Positions 26,131-36,256 are shown, counted from the stretch's first letter. The stretch is DNA of 64,000 nucleotides from CAUUJV01 sp963545565 (GCA_963545565.1 CAUUJV010000009.1:1-64000); one strand, 5' to 3'. The notes: generated by a model not told the origin, from the sequence alone. Made by a program: numbers and translations.

Positions 26131-27771
26131 ATGATTAAAAAACGCCTGAGAGAAACAGCGCTATTACTTATTACGCTAGCCATAGCGTGCGTGGGACTAT
26201 TCCAGATGTTCATGCGCGTTGCCAACGAAATTCCGAATAAGTATGTGCTCCCCTTCTGCGTGCTAGTGGCGCTTATTTGCATATTCTGGGCCTTATTGAC
26301 TGCTTTCCAAGTATATGCTTCGCAGATTATTTTCTTATGCGTGGTTTTGCTTTCGCTTATTGGAATTACTGAAATAATTCGAATTGACTATGAGAATGTA
26401 ACGCTCGGACGTTCTGCAACTTCCGCAGGAATGAATCAGATTATCTGGATGTGCATTGGATTGGCACTGTGTGCCTTCCTTATTGTGTTTCTCAAAGACT
26501 ACCGTGTGCTGCGCCGATTCTCTTATCTAAGCATGTTTTTTGGTCTTTTGCTCATGTTCTCACCTTTGATCCCAGGGCTTGGCAAAACCATCGGTGGTGC
26601 CCGAATTTGGATTGGAATTGGTTCCCACACCATTCAGCCTGCAGAATTCGCAAAGCTTTTCTTAGCCTTTTTCTTTGCGGCATATCTTTTTGACCACCGT
26701 GATCAGTTGGCTGTAGGAGGCAAGAAGATCGGCGCCTTGCATTTACCTCGTCTGCGAGATTTTGGACCGATTATCGTGGTGTGGTTTGCGTGCATTGGCC
26801 TGCTCGTTATGCAAAGGGATTTGGGAACATCTCTTATGTTCTTCGCCATGTTTGTGTGTATGCTCTACGTTTCCACAGGGCGCACAAGCTGGATTGCTAT
26901 TGGTTTCGTGTTCATCGCGATTAGTGCTTTTGCCGCTGCGCATCTGTTCTCCCATGTGCAAAATCGTGTTACTGCATGGCTGCACCCGTTCAGTCAAAGC
27001 GTGTATAACGCAGTTGGTGGCTCCGAGCAACTTGTTACCGGCATTTTCGGCCTATCTACCGGAGGCATGATTGGCACTGGCTTGGGAAATGGATACCCTG
27101 CACTGACTCCTCTGGCAAACTCAGACTTTATCTATTCTTCACTTGGTGAAGAGCTTGGTCTTACCGGTCTCTTTGCGATTATGGCTATTTATCTCGTAAT
27201 TATCGGTGCTGGAATCATAGTGGCTATACGCATTAAAGACGGCTTTGGAAAGCTGCTTGCTTCAGGCCTCGTATTCACCATGGCATTCCAAGTTTTCACT
27301 GTAGTTGGCGGAATTACGCTTGTTATTCCTTTGACTGGTTTAACGCTTCCATATATGGCAGCGGGCGGATCTAGCCTCATTGCAAATACAATACTTGCAA
27401 CCTTGCTACTTATTATCTCGAATCAAGCCAACAAGCCGGAAGAAGATATTTCTACTGACGCATTCAACGCGGAAGCGCTTAAAGTAATCCGCAATGCACA
27501 AGCTCTTAAGCAAGCTCAACTTGAACAGGAAGAACAGCAGGCGCGAGCACATTTGGGATCTACGCACACGGCAGCAGCAACGCCCGAAGCAGAAGAAACA
27601 ATGGCAATAGTTCACAACGCGGCATCTGTCGAAGCTCCAGTTGCCGCCACAGATACCACAGAATTTATCGCTCGTGCGGACACAACTGAATCGCCTACAG
27701 TAGAAGTAAACATCGATAATGCACGCAACGAAGACCAGAAGCAACCGGAGCAAGGAGAACGCGATGAATAA
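26131..27771 (+). CDS. rodA: RodA/FtsW/SpoVE-family peptidoglycan glycosyltransferase
   Basis: A polytopic SEDS protein of 546 residues that polymerises lipid II into glycan strands with a partner class B PBP. About ten to twelve hydrophobic helices fill residues 10-430; family motifs include KTIGGARIWIGIG, QPAEFAKL, QRDLGTSL, and the C-terminal catalytic-loop region DFIYSSLGEELGL and LPYMAAGGSSLI. The last 110 residues are an unusual Ala/Glu/Thr-rich cytoplasmic tail. It overlaps pbpA by 8 bases, which couples polymerase and transpeptidase. Confidence 0.94.
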   Translation: MIKKRLRETALLLITLAIACVGLFQMFMRVANEIPNKYVLPFCVLVALICIFWALLTAFQVYASQIIFLCVVLLSLIGITEIIRIDYENVTLGRSATSAGMNQIIWMCIGLALCAFLIVFLKDYRVLRRFSYLSMFFGLLLMFSPLIPGLGKTIGGARIWIGIGSHTIQPAEFAKLFLAFFFAAYLFDHRDQLAVGGKKIGALHLPRLRDFGPIIVVWFACIGLLVMQRDLGTSLMFFAMFVCMLYVSTGRTSWIAIGFVFIAISAFAAAHLFSHVQNRVTAWLHPFSQSVYNAVGGSEQLVTGIFGLSTGGMIGTGLGNGYPALTPLANSDFIYSSLGEELGLTGLFAIMAIYLVIIGAGIIVAIRIKDGFGKLLASGLVFTMAFQVFTVVGGITLVIPLTGLTLPYMAAGGSSLIANTILATLLLIISNQANKPEEDISTDAFNAEALKVIRNAQALKQAQLEQEEQQARAHLGSTHTAAATPEAEETMAIVHNAASVEAPVAATDTTEFIARADTTESPTVEVNIDNARNEDQKQPEQGERDE

Positions 27772-29239
27772 GTCATTACGACGTATTTTTAACGTGGTTA
27801 TTATCCTCTTCGTACTTCTGGGGATTTCTAGCACAATTTTGATGGTATTCGCTGCCGATAGTCTTAACTCTGATACGCGAAACCGTCGAACTCTTTACAG
27901 CCAGTACGCTATTCCTCGTAGTTCGATTCTAGCCGCTGACGGCACTGTGCTAGCAAGCTCAACGGCAGTTAATGACACTTTCAAATATCTACGTTCGTAT
28001 AGCAACGGCCCAGTCTATGCACCTGTAACTGGATACTATTCTGTAACGATTGCGGCAGACCGTGGCATTGAGGCATCGCGTAATGCACTGCTCAGCGGCA
28101 CGAGCAGCAGTTTATGGCTCAGTAGACTCAAGACGCTCTTTACTGGGAGTGAAAACTCCGGTGCAATCATTGAAACTTCTATTGACACTGCTCTTCAAAC
28201 TAAGGCGTACGAGCTGATGCAGAATTATAAAGGCGCAGTTGTGGCCATTGAGCCAAGCACAGGCCGGATTCTGGCAATGGTAAGCACTCCAAGCTACGAT
28301 CCTAATGTTCTCGCCAGCCATGACACCTCTAGCGTGGCATCCAATTACACGTCTCTCATTCAAGACACTGATAATAATTCTTTGCTAAATCGCGCAACGA
28401 GCGAATTGTATTCACCTGGGTCCACGTTCAAACTCGTAGTGGCTGCAGCTGCCCTCGAAAGCGGCAATTACGATACTGATACTGAGATCCCAGCAGGTTC
28501 TAGCTACACACTTCCCAACACGTCAACAAACCTAACAAACACCACTACAGCTGCGGCAGGAACAAACGGCACGATTACATTAAGCGATGCACTGGCATAT
28601 TCGTCTAACACTGCATTTGCTCAGCTCGGCGTAACTCTTGGCCAAAGTACTATCGAAAGTCAAGCGGAGAAGCTTGGTTTTGGCACTACTATTAACATCG
28701 ATGGAAACTCTTCTATGGGCCGCCCAATGAAAGCTGTAGCATCGTCATTCCCGTCAACAACGTCTGTCGATAAGCTGGCGCTTGCTTCCATTGGCCAAGA
28801 TGATACAGTGGAGACTCCATTACTAAATGCAATGATTGCTGCAACCATTGCAAATGGTGGAAAAATGATGAAGCCAACACTCGTAGATAGAGTGCGCGCA
28901 AGTGATTTAAGTGTTATTTCAACTCGGTCTAATACCACACTTTCACAGGCATTCTCCTCAGACACCGCAAGCAAACTAACCTCTATGATGGAGTCTGTAA
29001 TTACAAAAGAATATCCATCTTTGCAGCTTACAAATTCAACCGTTGCCGCAAAAACTGGTACTGCTCAAACGGGCACATCAAACCAAACAAATAATGCGTG
29101 GATTACTGGTTTTGCGCCAAGTAACGATCCAAAGATTGCTATTGCAGTAGTAATTAGCGGCTCAACTGAACATGGCGGAGATGTAGCTGGGCCAATCATG
29201 AAAGAACTGATGCAGGAGTATCTCGATGAAACTGATTGA
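27764..29239 (+). CDS. pbpA: Penicillin-binding protein PbpA (class B transpeptidase)
   Basis: A 491-residue membrane-anchored D,D-transpeptidase that cross-links peptidoglycan and partners RodA. A signal anchor lies at about residues 9-29. The active-site motifs are SPGSTFKLVV (SxxK, about residues 222-225), SSN in AYSSNTAF, and KTG in AAKTGTAQTG. The N-terminal dimerisation domain is short, as in mycobacterial PbpA. ATG 27764 has a GGAG ribosome site and overlaps the end of rodA. It overlaps pknA at its end by 14 bases. Confidence 0.94.
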   Translation: MNKSLRRIFNVVIILFVLLGISSTILMVFAADSLNSDTRNRRTLYSQYAIPRSSILAADGTVLASSTAVNDTFKYLRSYSNGPVYAPVTGYYSVTIAADRGIEASRNALLSGTSSSLWLSRLKTLFTGSENSGAIIETSIDTALQTKAYELMQNYKGAVVAIEPSTGRILAMVSTPSYDPNVLASHDTSSVASNYTSLIQDTDNNSLLNRATSELYSPGSTFKLVVAAAALESGNYDTDTEIPAGSSYTLPNTSTNLTNTTTAAAGTNGTITLSDALAYSSNTAFAQLGVTLGQSTIESQAEKLGFGTTINIDGNSSMGRPMKAVASSFPSTTSVDKLALASIGQDDTVETPLLNAMIAATIANGGKMMKPTLVDRVRASDLSVISTRSNTTLSQAFSSDTASKLTSMMESVITKEYPSLQLTNSTVAAKTGTAQTGTSNQTNNAWITGFAPSNDPKIAIAVVISGSTEHGGDVAGPIMKELMQEYLDETD

Positions 29240-30263
29240 GGGACAACTCATACATCACCGCTATCGCCTTGATCGACGCCTTGCTCAAGGCGGTATGGGT
29301 GAAGTGTGGAAAGGCCATGATTTAGAGCTTAACCGCACCGTGGCCATCAAGGCTTTACGCAGCGATCTTACTCAAGAAGAGAGTAAGCTACGCCGTTTGC
29401 GTGCGGAAGCCCATAATTCTGCTAACCTTGCACACCCAAATATTGCTGCACTGTTTGAATACTACGAGCATGATGGTATCGGCTTTCTCATCATGGAGTA
29501 TGTGCCTAGCCCATCTCTGGCAGAAATCTATAAGGCTCAAGGCGCTCTAAGTGCTACTCAGCTGCTTCCTATTCTTATTCAGACTGCCCGCGGATTATAC
29601 GTTGCACACTCACATGGGGTAATTCACCGTGATGTAAAGCCAGCAAACATTATGGTTTCCAATACTGGCGAAGTAAAAATCACCGATTTTGGAGTCTCCT
29701 ATTCCAATGATCAAGGCCAGATAACGCAAGACGGCATGGTTGTGGGAACAGCGCAGTATATTTCCCCTGAACAGGCACAGGGAGAGCAAGCTACTCCGCA
29801 GTCTGATATCTATTCTCTGGGCGTTGTGGCTTACGAAGGTTTGTGTGGTCACCGCCCGTTTACGGGTAAAACAGCCGTTGATATTGCTGCAGCACATGTA
29901 AATGAAACTGTTCCACCTTTGCCAGACACTATCGATTGGCAACTGCGTGAATTCGTGATGACGATGCTAGCTAAAGATCCCCAAGATAGGCCAGCTAACG
30001 CCCTCATTATTTCCCGTACTCTAGCAAAGATTGAGCGCAGGCTACTCGACCAAGAGGCATCGATGGATGCTTCAGATACTGGCCCACTCACGCGAGCCCA
30101 ACGTAGGGTTGCGAAGAGTAAACCGCATATTCCAACGTATCTTTTCCAAGGTGGCTTACACAGCTCACGAGATTCAAGAGGATCGCAGAACGTGCATAAC
30201 CAATATTCATCAATACATGAAGACAACTACTACTCCAATGTCAAGAAGGAAGGTGCGCGATGA
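29226..30263 (+). CDS. pknA: Ser/Thr protein kinase PknA
   Basis: A Hanks-type kinase of 345 residues. The glycine loop LAQGGMGEVWKG (about 20-31), the ATP lysine in VAIKALR, the catalytic loop HRDVKPANIMV, the DFG metal motif and the activation segment ending GTAQYISPEQA are all present. The region after about residue 270 is basic and Ser-rich, and I see no clear transmembrane helix or PASTA domain, so it may be soluble or only peripherally attached. It overlaps both pbpA and pknB, so translation of the group is coupled. Confidence 0.94.
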   Translation: MKLIEGQLIHHRYRLDRRLAQGGMGEVWKGHDLELNRTVAIKALRSDLTQEESKLRRLRAEAHNSANLAHPNIAALFEYYEHDGIGFLIMEYVPSPSLAEIYKAQGALSATQLLPILIQTARGLYVAHSHGVIHRDVKPANIMVSNTGEVKITDFGVSYSNDQGQITQDGMVVGTAQYISPEQAQGEQATPQSDIYSLGVVAYEGLCGHRPFTGKTAVDIAAAHVNETVPPLPDTIDWQLREFVMTMLAKDPQDRPANALIISRTLAKIERRLLDQEASMDASDTGPLTRAQRRVAKSKPHIPTYLFQGGLHSSRDSRGSQNVHNQYSSIHEDNYYSNVKKEGAR

Positions 30264-32299
30264 GCATGTTCGTACCGAAATCACTTGCAGGCGGACGCTA
30301 TATTGTTGGCGACCTCATCGGTCATGGCGGCATGGCTGAGGTACATATCGGAACAGACACCCGCCTAGGGCGTACCGTGGCTATTAAGATTATGCGCTCT
30401 GATTTAGCAGCAGACGCAATCTTCTTGACGCGTTTTCGCCGTGAAGCACACTCTGTTGCACAGTTAAATAACACAAATATCGTTTCTATCTACGATTCGG
30501 GTGAAGAACTGCTCACTGATGACAATGGCTCAAAGGTGAATGTGCCTTACATCGTGATGGAATACATCAGAGGTCAGACTCTGCGCGATATTCTCAAAAT
30601 CAATGGTGCACTGAGTCAAAAAGATGCAGAGCAAATCATGCTCGGAATGCTTTCTGCACTTGAATACTCGCACCGCATGGGCATTATTCACCGCGATATC
30701 AAGCCTGGCAACATTATGATTAGTGAGCAGGGCGACGTGAAGGTGATGGATTTTGGCATTGCTCGTGCTCTAGATGATTCTTCTGCAACAATGACGCAAA
30801 ATCAAGGCGTTGTTGGCACAGCTCAGTATTTAAGCCCCGAGCAGGCACGTGGCGAGACTGTAGATATTCGCTCCGATTTGTATTCCGCTGGCTGTGTACT
30901 CTATGAAATGCTCACAGGGAAGCCACCATTCACAGGCGATTCCGCAGTGGCGATTGCATATCAGCATGTTTCTGAAGTAGCAACACCTCCAAGTACTGTT
31001 ATGCCTAGTTTGCCTGCTCTGTGGGATTCTATCTGTGCCAAAGCTATGGCTAAAGATCGTACAAACCGCTACTCCACAGCAGCTGAATTCCGTGCCGATA
31101 TTACAGCAGCTGCAACAGGTGGCACTCTTGTAGCTTCAGCATTTAATCCTCTCACTGATCTTTCAGGCATTCAGGCACGGCGCGAAGAAGAAGCAACAAC
31201 AGCTCTGCCTACCTCTCAGCTTGCTAACACTGCAGCATTTAATCCAATTCAAGATTCCTCATCACCCTCACCAACGCGTGCTCAACAGCGTGCAGCTGAG
31301 GCAAAAAAGAAAAAGAAGAAGCGTCGCATTATTATTGCCTGCATTATTGGTGCTCTTGCACTTATCGCACTCATTATTGGTCTCGTAGTTTACAACAACA
31401 GTCAAAAAGAGACCGTAGTCGTTCCAACAATTAGCACCTCCATGAGTGCAGCTCGCGCACAAGAAAAAATAGAGGCTGCCGGACTCACATTTGTGAAGAA
31501 GACGGATAATAACTCCACTCAGCCCAAGGGCACATTTACAAAGCAAAGCCCAGCTGGCGGCAAAACTGTTGCTAAGGGTTCAAAGGTTTATGTGTGGTTC
31601 TCTTCTGGGCCGAAAACAGGAACAATACCCGACGTATCTGGAATGTCTCAAACAGCCGCGAAAGCCGCACTTAAAGCATCTGGTTTTACAGTGGCTGGCA
31701 CGAGTGTAGAAGACTCTGACAGCATTGATAAAAACAATGTTATCCGTACTGATCCGGCAGCAGGAACCGCTGCCGAAAAAGGCACTAGCGTAACATTGTA
31801 TATCGCTTCGGGCACAACGACTGTTCCAACAGGACTTGTAGGCCAAAGCAAAGATAGTGTTCTCGCCACGCTCCAAGCCAAAGGCTTCTCTACAACAGTC
31901 GAGACCCAGTATTCCTCAACAGTTGCAGAAGGCAACGTGATTAGCGTAAGCCCAAGCGAAGGAGCCAGCATTACTAAGGGTGGCACTATCACCGTGTATG
32001 TTTCTCAGGGCGTAGAAACGGTAAGCCTGCCCTCCGGCGTTATAGGATCTTCCTACTCAGCCGCAGCCCAGATTCTTCAAAATTCTGGTTTCACGGTAAA
32101 AACAACAGGTTCTACTGACAGCTCTGCAACTGTTTCAGAAATGCAATATAACGGAGCTTCTGTTTCCTCAGGAACCTCAGTTCCGAAGGGTTCTACAATT
32201 ACTTTGGTGGTGACAAGCTCATCAAGCAGCTCAAGCAGTTCAAGTTCCCCATCAAGTTCTTCAGGCTCCTCGGGCTCGTCAAGCTCATCAGGGAACTAG
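30260..32299 (+). CDS. pknB: Ser/Thr protein kinase PknB with four PASTA domains
   Basis: A transmembrane receptor kinase of 679 residues. The kinase domain (1 to about 275) has GHGGMAEVHIG, VAIKIMR, HRDIKPGNIMI, DFG and GTAQYLSPEQA. A juxtamembrane linker with a KKKKKK-type basic run precedes one transmembrane helix at about residues 355-378. Outside the cell are four PASTA repeats (each about 66 residues), which in known PknB proteins bind muropeptides or lipid II, then a 28-residue Ser-rich tail. The start overlaps pknA by an ATGA junction. It is the last gene of the operon. Confidence 0.95.
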   Translation: MSMFVPKSLAGGRYIVGDLIGHGGMAEVHIGTDTRLGRTVAIKIMRSDLAADAIFLTRFRREAHSVAQLNNTNIVSIYDSGEELLTDDNGSKVNVPYIVMEYIRGQTLRDILKINGALSQKDAEQIMLGMLSALEYSHRMGIIHRDIKPGNIMISEQGDVKVMDFGIARALDDSSATMTQNQGVVGTAQYLSPEQARGETVDIRSDLYSAGCVLYEMLTGKPPFTGDSAVAIAYQHVSEVATPPSTVMPSLPALWDSICAKAMAKDRTNRYSTAAEFRADITAAATGGTLVASAFNPLTDLSGIQARREEEATTALPTSQLANTAAFNPIQDSSSPSPTRAQQRAAEAKKKKKKRRIIIACIIGALALIALIIGLVVYNNSQKETVVVPTISTSMSAARAQEKIEAAGLTFVKKTDNNSTQPKGTFTKQSPAGGKTVAKGSKVYVWFSSGPKTGTIPDVSGMSQTAAKAALKASGFTVAGTSVEDSDSIDKNNVIRTDPAAGTAAEKGTSVTLYIASGTTTVPTGLVGQSKDSVLATLQAKGFSTTVETQYSSTVAEGNVISVSPSEGASITKGGTITVYVSQGVETVSLPSGVIGSSYSAAAQILQNSGFTVKTTGSTDSSATVSEMQYNGASVSSGTSVPKGSTITLVVTSSSSSSSSSSSPSSSSGSSGSSSSSGN

Positions 32300-32326
32300 T
32301 AATCTAGTAATAAGGTTTTTTGAATT

Positions 32327-32358
32327 TTGAGGGACTCAGAGGAATCTGGGTCCCTCAA
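32327..32358. terminator. Hairpin terminator between pknB and sortase gene
   Basis: TTGAGGGAC (32327-32335) pairs with GTCCCTCAA (32350-32358), and an inner CAGA/TCTG stem closes a GGAA tetraloop. It separates two convergent operons; T-rich tails are weak on both sides. Confidence 0.6.
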
Positions 32359-32381
32359 CTTATACTCAACCTATTCTGCAA

Positions 32382-33476
32382 TTACTCTACCGATACATAA
32401 TTTGAGGAAACTCGCAGATACGGAATATTCGTTGCAGCCCACGGATACACCCACTGGAAAAGCACCGCAACTGCAGCAATGAACAAAATAGCAAGTAGAA
32501 GCGCACGAACAACACGAATTCCCGGTTGAAGCCGTGCGATCCACCCGTAAATGCTAAAGCTCATAGACTTTCCTTCAGCCAGTTTTTTCTTGTGCACGCG
32601 CATAGCAGGATACTTCCACGCCACAGCGGCTGCAAGATACACAATTGCATAAGCAATTAAAGCAATAAGCAAAATAGTTGTTAATGGCGGAATCTTACTC
32701 ACAATATCTTGCGAATCTTCTTGAGTGAAAGAAACAGAGCCCGAACTACTCTTTGTAGCCAGCTGACTAGGAATTCCCTCACTAACTTTCGACCATGAAA
32801 CAAGTTTCCCATAGCTTATCCAACGTTTTGTAGCCGTAGTATATCGCGGATGACATGTGGTCATAGTAATAATACGTTCTGTAGCCGTTCCGCCAGAATT
32901 TGGTACCGGATTAAGAACACTCGTATGGCTAGGGTCTACTAATTCATAACTTGTGTATTGATAGACATACCAGTAATTATTCGTACGCACTATGATGTAA
33001 TCGCCCTTTTGCAAGGTGTCAACATGTGCGAGCGGCTCGCCATAGCCGGAACGATGGCCAGCAATAGCGAAATTACCCACTTCACCAATTTTTTGAGTCT
33101 GCTCATAATGTCCCATACCATGCCGAGCGAGCTGAGTAGAGTCAGTTCCTTCCACGATTGTGCGAGACCAGTTCGAACCAAACCGAGGAATGTAAATCTT
33201 CCCAATCGTTTCTGCATAAGAATAATTGCCGTCTTCTACCGGCGTCGTATCTACTGAATACGCTTGCGCAATCTTGTAGCTTCCTGAAGTCTTAGACGGG
33301 TTCGTCCATGATTGCACGGTTGTGTCTGAAGACTGAGTTTGATCAGCCTCTACGCCCGTCCACCACAATTGCCACACGATGTAAAGCGCAAGAATCACTC
33401 CGCATGTAATGAGCACCTCGGCTATAACTGCGATTACAGAACTCACAGTTGTGCTCTTTTTCTGATCTTTTCTCAT
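32382..33476 (-). CDS. Class E-type sortase
   Basis: A 364-residue membrane transpeptidase that would attach LPXTG-like proteins to the cell wall. After a basic N-terminus and signal anchor (about 12-37) comes the sortase barrel: catalytic His in IAGHRSGYG (about residue 143), Cys in MTTCHP (about 206) and Arg in TKRWISYG. Two further hydrophobic helices occupy the C-terminal 110 residues, which is common in actinobacterial class E sortases near pknB. It follows the DUF881 gene by 92 bases. No LPXTG substrate gene is present in the window. Confidence 0.9.
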   Translation of the reverse strand: MRKDQKKSTTVSSVIAVIAEVLITCGVILALYIVWQLWWTGVEADQTQSSDTTVQSWTNPSKTSGSYKIAQAYSVDTTPVEDGNYSYAETIGKIYIPRFGSNWSRTIVEGTDSTQLARHGMGHYEQTQKIGEVGNFAIAGHRSGYGEPLAHVDTLQKGDYIIVRTNNYWYVYQYTSYELVDPSHTSVLNPVPNSGGTATERIITMTTCHPRYTTATKRWISYGKLVSWSKVSEGIPSQLATKSSSGSVSFTQEDSQDIVSKIPPLTTILLIALIAYAIVYLAAAVAWKYPAMRVHKKKLAEGKSMSFSIYGWIARLQPGIRVVRALLLAILFIAAVAVLFQWVYPWAATNIPYLRVSSNYVSVE

Positions 33477-33568
33477 AAAATGCTCTACTTACCGTCTTCT
33501 CTTTTTGCTGCTTTTGCTGTTTTGCTGTTCTTACTAATCTCGCAGTTTAATTTTCGTGTTACTTTGTT

Positions 33569-34372
33569 TTACTTATTGTTAGAACTAGCTGCTTGAGCAT
33601 ACTTCAACGACTGCATGGTTGATGTTGCCTTAGCAAACTTGAGGGTCGAAACCTTTTGAACGTCCCATCCAAGGCCGTCAGCTTCCACATACTGCTTGTA
33701 CACTGTGATTGCTTCGGAATCATTGAGTGCATTGATGAGCTTTGTTTGGCTGCCGATTGCTGAAATTTTATATGGAGGAGCATACTGTTTTCCCTCCAGC
33801 GACAACACATTTCCTACGCACCGCACAGCTGTGGTGGGAAGCACTCGCTGGCCTTCAATGGTCATAGCTTCTGCTCCTCCTGCCCATAATGCATTAACAA
33901 CAGCTTCAATATCTTGCTGATGCACAACGTAATCATTGACATTAATGGAATTTGAGTCAGATTCACTCACTTGTTTCCACTGGGGGGAATCATCGAGAGT
34001 GACCGTTACACCAGGGCCAGTAAGTGCCGGCAAAACCGTAGTAGCAGAGGAATTGGAAGAGGCCGAATCATCGGAAGCGCTGCCTGAATTATTGCCAACG
34101 ACCTCTTTAAGCACATTTATCTGCTCAGTTAAACTTTTAATTTCTTTATGTAGCTCAGAAACTCGCTCAGATCTGCGAGCAATCACACCTTCCACATTTG
34201 TTGGACTAGATTGTTCACCATTTATTTGTTGATTTGCCACAATGATTATGCCAACAAGTGCAAAGACGATGAAAGTAACGACGGAGTCTCGCATATAATG
34301 ATGTTTCTTAGATGATCGACGATGTTCTCCAGACGTAGTTTTTTGTGCAGAACGTGAATTTTTACGCACCAT
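33569..34372 (-). CDS. DUF881 family membrane protein
   Basis: A 267-residue protein of unknown biochemical role from a family often found beside actinobacterial division and wall genes. A basic N-terminus is followed by one transmembrane helix at about 28-46, a coiled-coil-like segment (about 65-95), a Ser-rich linker, and the DUF881 core with LTGPGVTVTLDDSP, VHQQDIEAVVNALWAGGAEA, VGNVLSLEGKQYAPPYKISAIG. ATG 34372 is chosen because AGGAGGG lies 11 bases upstream; the GTG at 34384 would touch that site. It is divergent from crgA. Confidence 0.88.
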   Translation of the reverse strand: MVRKNSRSAQKTTSGEHRRSSKKHHYMRDSVVTFIVFALVGIIIVANQQINGEQSSPTNVEGVIARRSERVSELHKEIKSLTEQINVLKEVVGNNSGSASDDSASSNSSATTVLPALTGPGVTVTLDDSPQWKQVSESDSNSINVNDYVVHQQDIEAVVNALWAGGAEAMTIEGQRVLPTTAVRCVGNVLSLEGKQYAPPYKISAIGSQTKLINALNDSEAITVYKQYVEADGLGWDVQKVSTLKFAKATSTMQSLKYAQAASSNNK

Positions 34373-34457
34373 TGTGAGACTCACCCTCCTTTCTATTCGA
34401 TTCTCTCCACATTAATCGTTACTATGACTTATAGCTATTATCTTAAAGGAGAAATTC

Positions 34458-35039
34458 ATGGCCGATCAGGACCGCAACATCACAACTGATGAGGAACTGA
34501 TTGACGAAGACAAGGCAACGACTACGGATGCAACTGCAGACGCTACAGAAAATGCCGAATCTGCCGTCAACGAAGTTACTCAGGAATCTGAGGGTGCAGC
34601 AGACAGCGCTGAAACCGAAGATGACGCGGAAAATTCCGACCCAAAGCATGCTGCTCCAAAAGCAAGTAAGAAGTCTAGGGGCGGGCTCTTCGGCAAGAAA
34701 AAGAATGTGGAGCCTGTAGAGGAGTCTGAGGCAGCAAGAGAAGCTGCAAAGCTTTTGGCTGAAGGCTTGAACGAAGATAATCTCAACCCAAATATGAAGC
34801 GCATTGTTAAGAAGCAGGCTGAAGAAACTCGACGCGTTGAGAAGTCAATCGAGAATACAAAGTCTAATCCTGCGTGGCTTGTACCTCTCTTCTGCTTCTT
34901 CCTTCTGCTCGGCTTGGCTTGGGTAGTTGTGTATTATCTCAGCGGAAGCTATCCGATTCCGAATATCGGTGCTTGGAACTTGGCGATTGGTTTCGCAATC
35001 ATGTTCCTTGGCTTCATCATGTCAATGTGGTGGCGCTAA
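34458..35039 (+). CDS. crgA: Cell division protein CrgA, with long acidic N-terminus
   Basis: The last 70 residues match CrgA: SNPAWLVPLFCFFLLLGLAWVVVYYL and a second helix IGAWNLAIGFAIMFLGFIMSMWWR. CrgA is a two-helix divisome protein known to bind FtsZ, FtsI and others in mycobacteria. At 193 residues this one is about twice the usual length because the first 110 residues are an extended acidic, then basic cytoplasmic domain. AAAGGAG precedes ATG 34458. The terminator at 35095 follows. Confidence 0.9.
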   Translation: MADQDRNITTDEELIDEDKATTTDATADATENAESAVNEVTQESEGAADSAETEDDAENSDPKHAAPKASKKSRGGLFGKKKNVEPVEESEAAREAAKLLAEGLNEDNLNPNMKRIVKKQAEETRRVEKSIENTKSNPAWLVPLFCFFLLLGLAWVVVYYLSGSYPIPNIGAWNLAIGFAIMFLGFIMSMWWR

Positions 35040-35094
35040 GCCTTACTGACAGCCGTGCACACCACGGGTGTTTGCACATATACTTTCGCATATG

Positions 35095-35121
35095 AAAAGC
35101 CCTCCACTAAGAGGGCTTTTT
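35095..35121 (+). terminator. Intrinsic terminator of crgA
   Basis: AAAAGCCCTC (35095-35104) pairs with GAGGGCTTTT (35111-35120) over a 6-base loop, and the T run follows directly. Confidence 0.85.
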
Positions 35122-35201
35122 GCGTACTATCTCAAAACTGTCTATCTAGAATAGTTATCCACATTCTTATCCACACTAGTGAACAAATTACACGCATGTA
35201 A

Positions 35202-36065
35202 TTAGCCCAGAACAGACAGCAAAGAAACCGCTGGGGCTTGAGTCCACATTACAGCTATCCACACGGCGAGAAGCACAATGGTAACTATTGAGTCATAAAG
35301 TGCCATTCTAAAACCAATACTCTTACCTCGTAATTGAGGAATGCCCTGCATCATGAGCCATGAAATCAATCCCCCAGCAAGAAAACCACCCACATGAGCC
35401 TGCCATGCGATATTGGTAAAAATAGCTGGCATTATAAAAAGGATTACGAGAAAAATAATTACTGATGTTCTCTGTTGGGTTCCTACCTTTCGCTGCGCAA
35501 TAAGAAGAGCTGCGAATAATCCGAAAATTGCACCAGAAGCGCCGTACATAATGGATTGACTCTGATTCTGAGCAAAAAGCACCCAATAAAGTTCGTAAAA
35601 GATGCCGCCGGCAATTCCGCTGGCAAGAAAAAGCCCTAAGAATGGCCAGTGCCCAAGCATTTTTTCAAGAATCGACCCCACGCTCCACAGCACAAGCATA
35701 TTCATCAATATATGAAGGAAGCCTGCGTGGAAGAAAATATGCGTTACGAGCGTCCACGGGAGGTAGCGCCCTACAACGGGATAGATACCTGTAAACACCA
35801 TAAATCGCGTGTATATATGTGGGAAAAATTGTAAGAAAATCTGCACAATCCACATGGCAACACAAATCGTTACGAGGAATCGCGTAACAACGGGTTCATT
35901 CATATTCCACTCATTGCGTAAGCGGTTCTTAAACATGCGGCGATTATTTTCGCGCCTACGCTTGCGCTCTTCTTTACTCTCCTGAGGAACACTGCCCGGG
36001 CGAGGAAAAGGATTGCCATTTGAACTTCCATAGCCATAACTCATAGCAATTACTTTATTAGACAT
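35202..36065 (-). CDS. Rhomboid-family intramembrane serine protease
   Basis: A membrane protease of about 287 residues. It has roughly six helices; the catalytic serine is in YGASGAIFG (about residue 181) and the catalytic histidine in WQAHVGGFLAGG. The conserved HILMNMLVLWSVG segment supplies the oxyanion asparagine. The N-terminal 50 residues are soluble and basic. The start is uncertain: ATG 36065 and ATG 36044 are both possible and neither has a good ribosome site; 36044 gives a natural MSYGYG start. Substrates are unknown. Confidence 0.88.
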   Translation of the reverse strand: MSNKVIAMSYGYGSSNGNPFPRPGSVPQESKEERKRRRENNRRMFKNRLRNEWNMNEPVVTRFLVTICVAMWIVQIFLQFFPHIYTRFMVFTGIYPVVGRYLPWTLVTHIFFHAGFLHILMNMLVLWSVGSILEKMLGHWPFLGLFLASGIAGGIFYELYWVLFAQNQSQSIMYGASGAIFGLFAALLIAQRKVGTQQRTSVIIFLVILFIMPAIFTNIAWQAHVGGFLAGGLISWLMMQGIPQLRGKSIGFRMALYDSIVTIVLLAVWIAVMWTQAPAVSLLSVLG

Positions 36066-36256
36066 CACTAAGCTTCGCTACTTTATGCGCAGAAAGCATC
36101 ACGACGCGATCTTGATTTCTGGTAAATTTCAGAAGAACCTCGGATTTCCTCAGAGTTTCTTCAGGTTTTCACACCAAAAAGCCACAAGTTACAGCTAGAA
36201 TAAAATTATGTGTCTGCATGGGTAACATGCAGCAAAACCTACCGAAAGGAGCCAAT

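Noticed and set aside
32200..32299. Ser-repeat tract at the pknB end as a phase-variable repeat
   Set aside because: The codons for serine are mixed (tca, agc, agt, tct), so there is no long identical nucleotide unit to slip.
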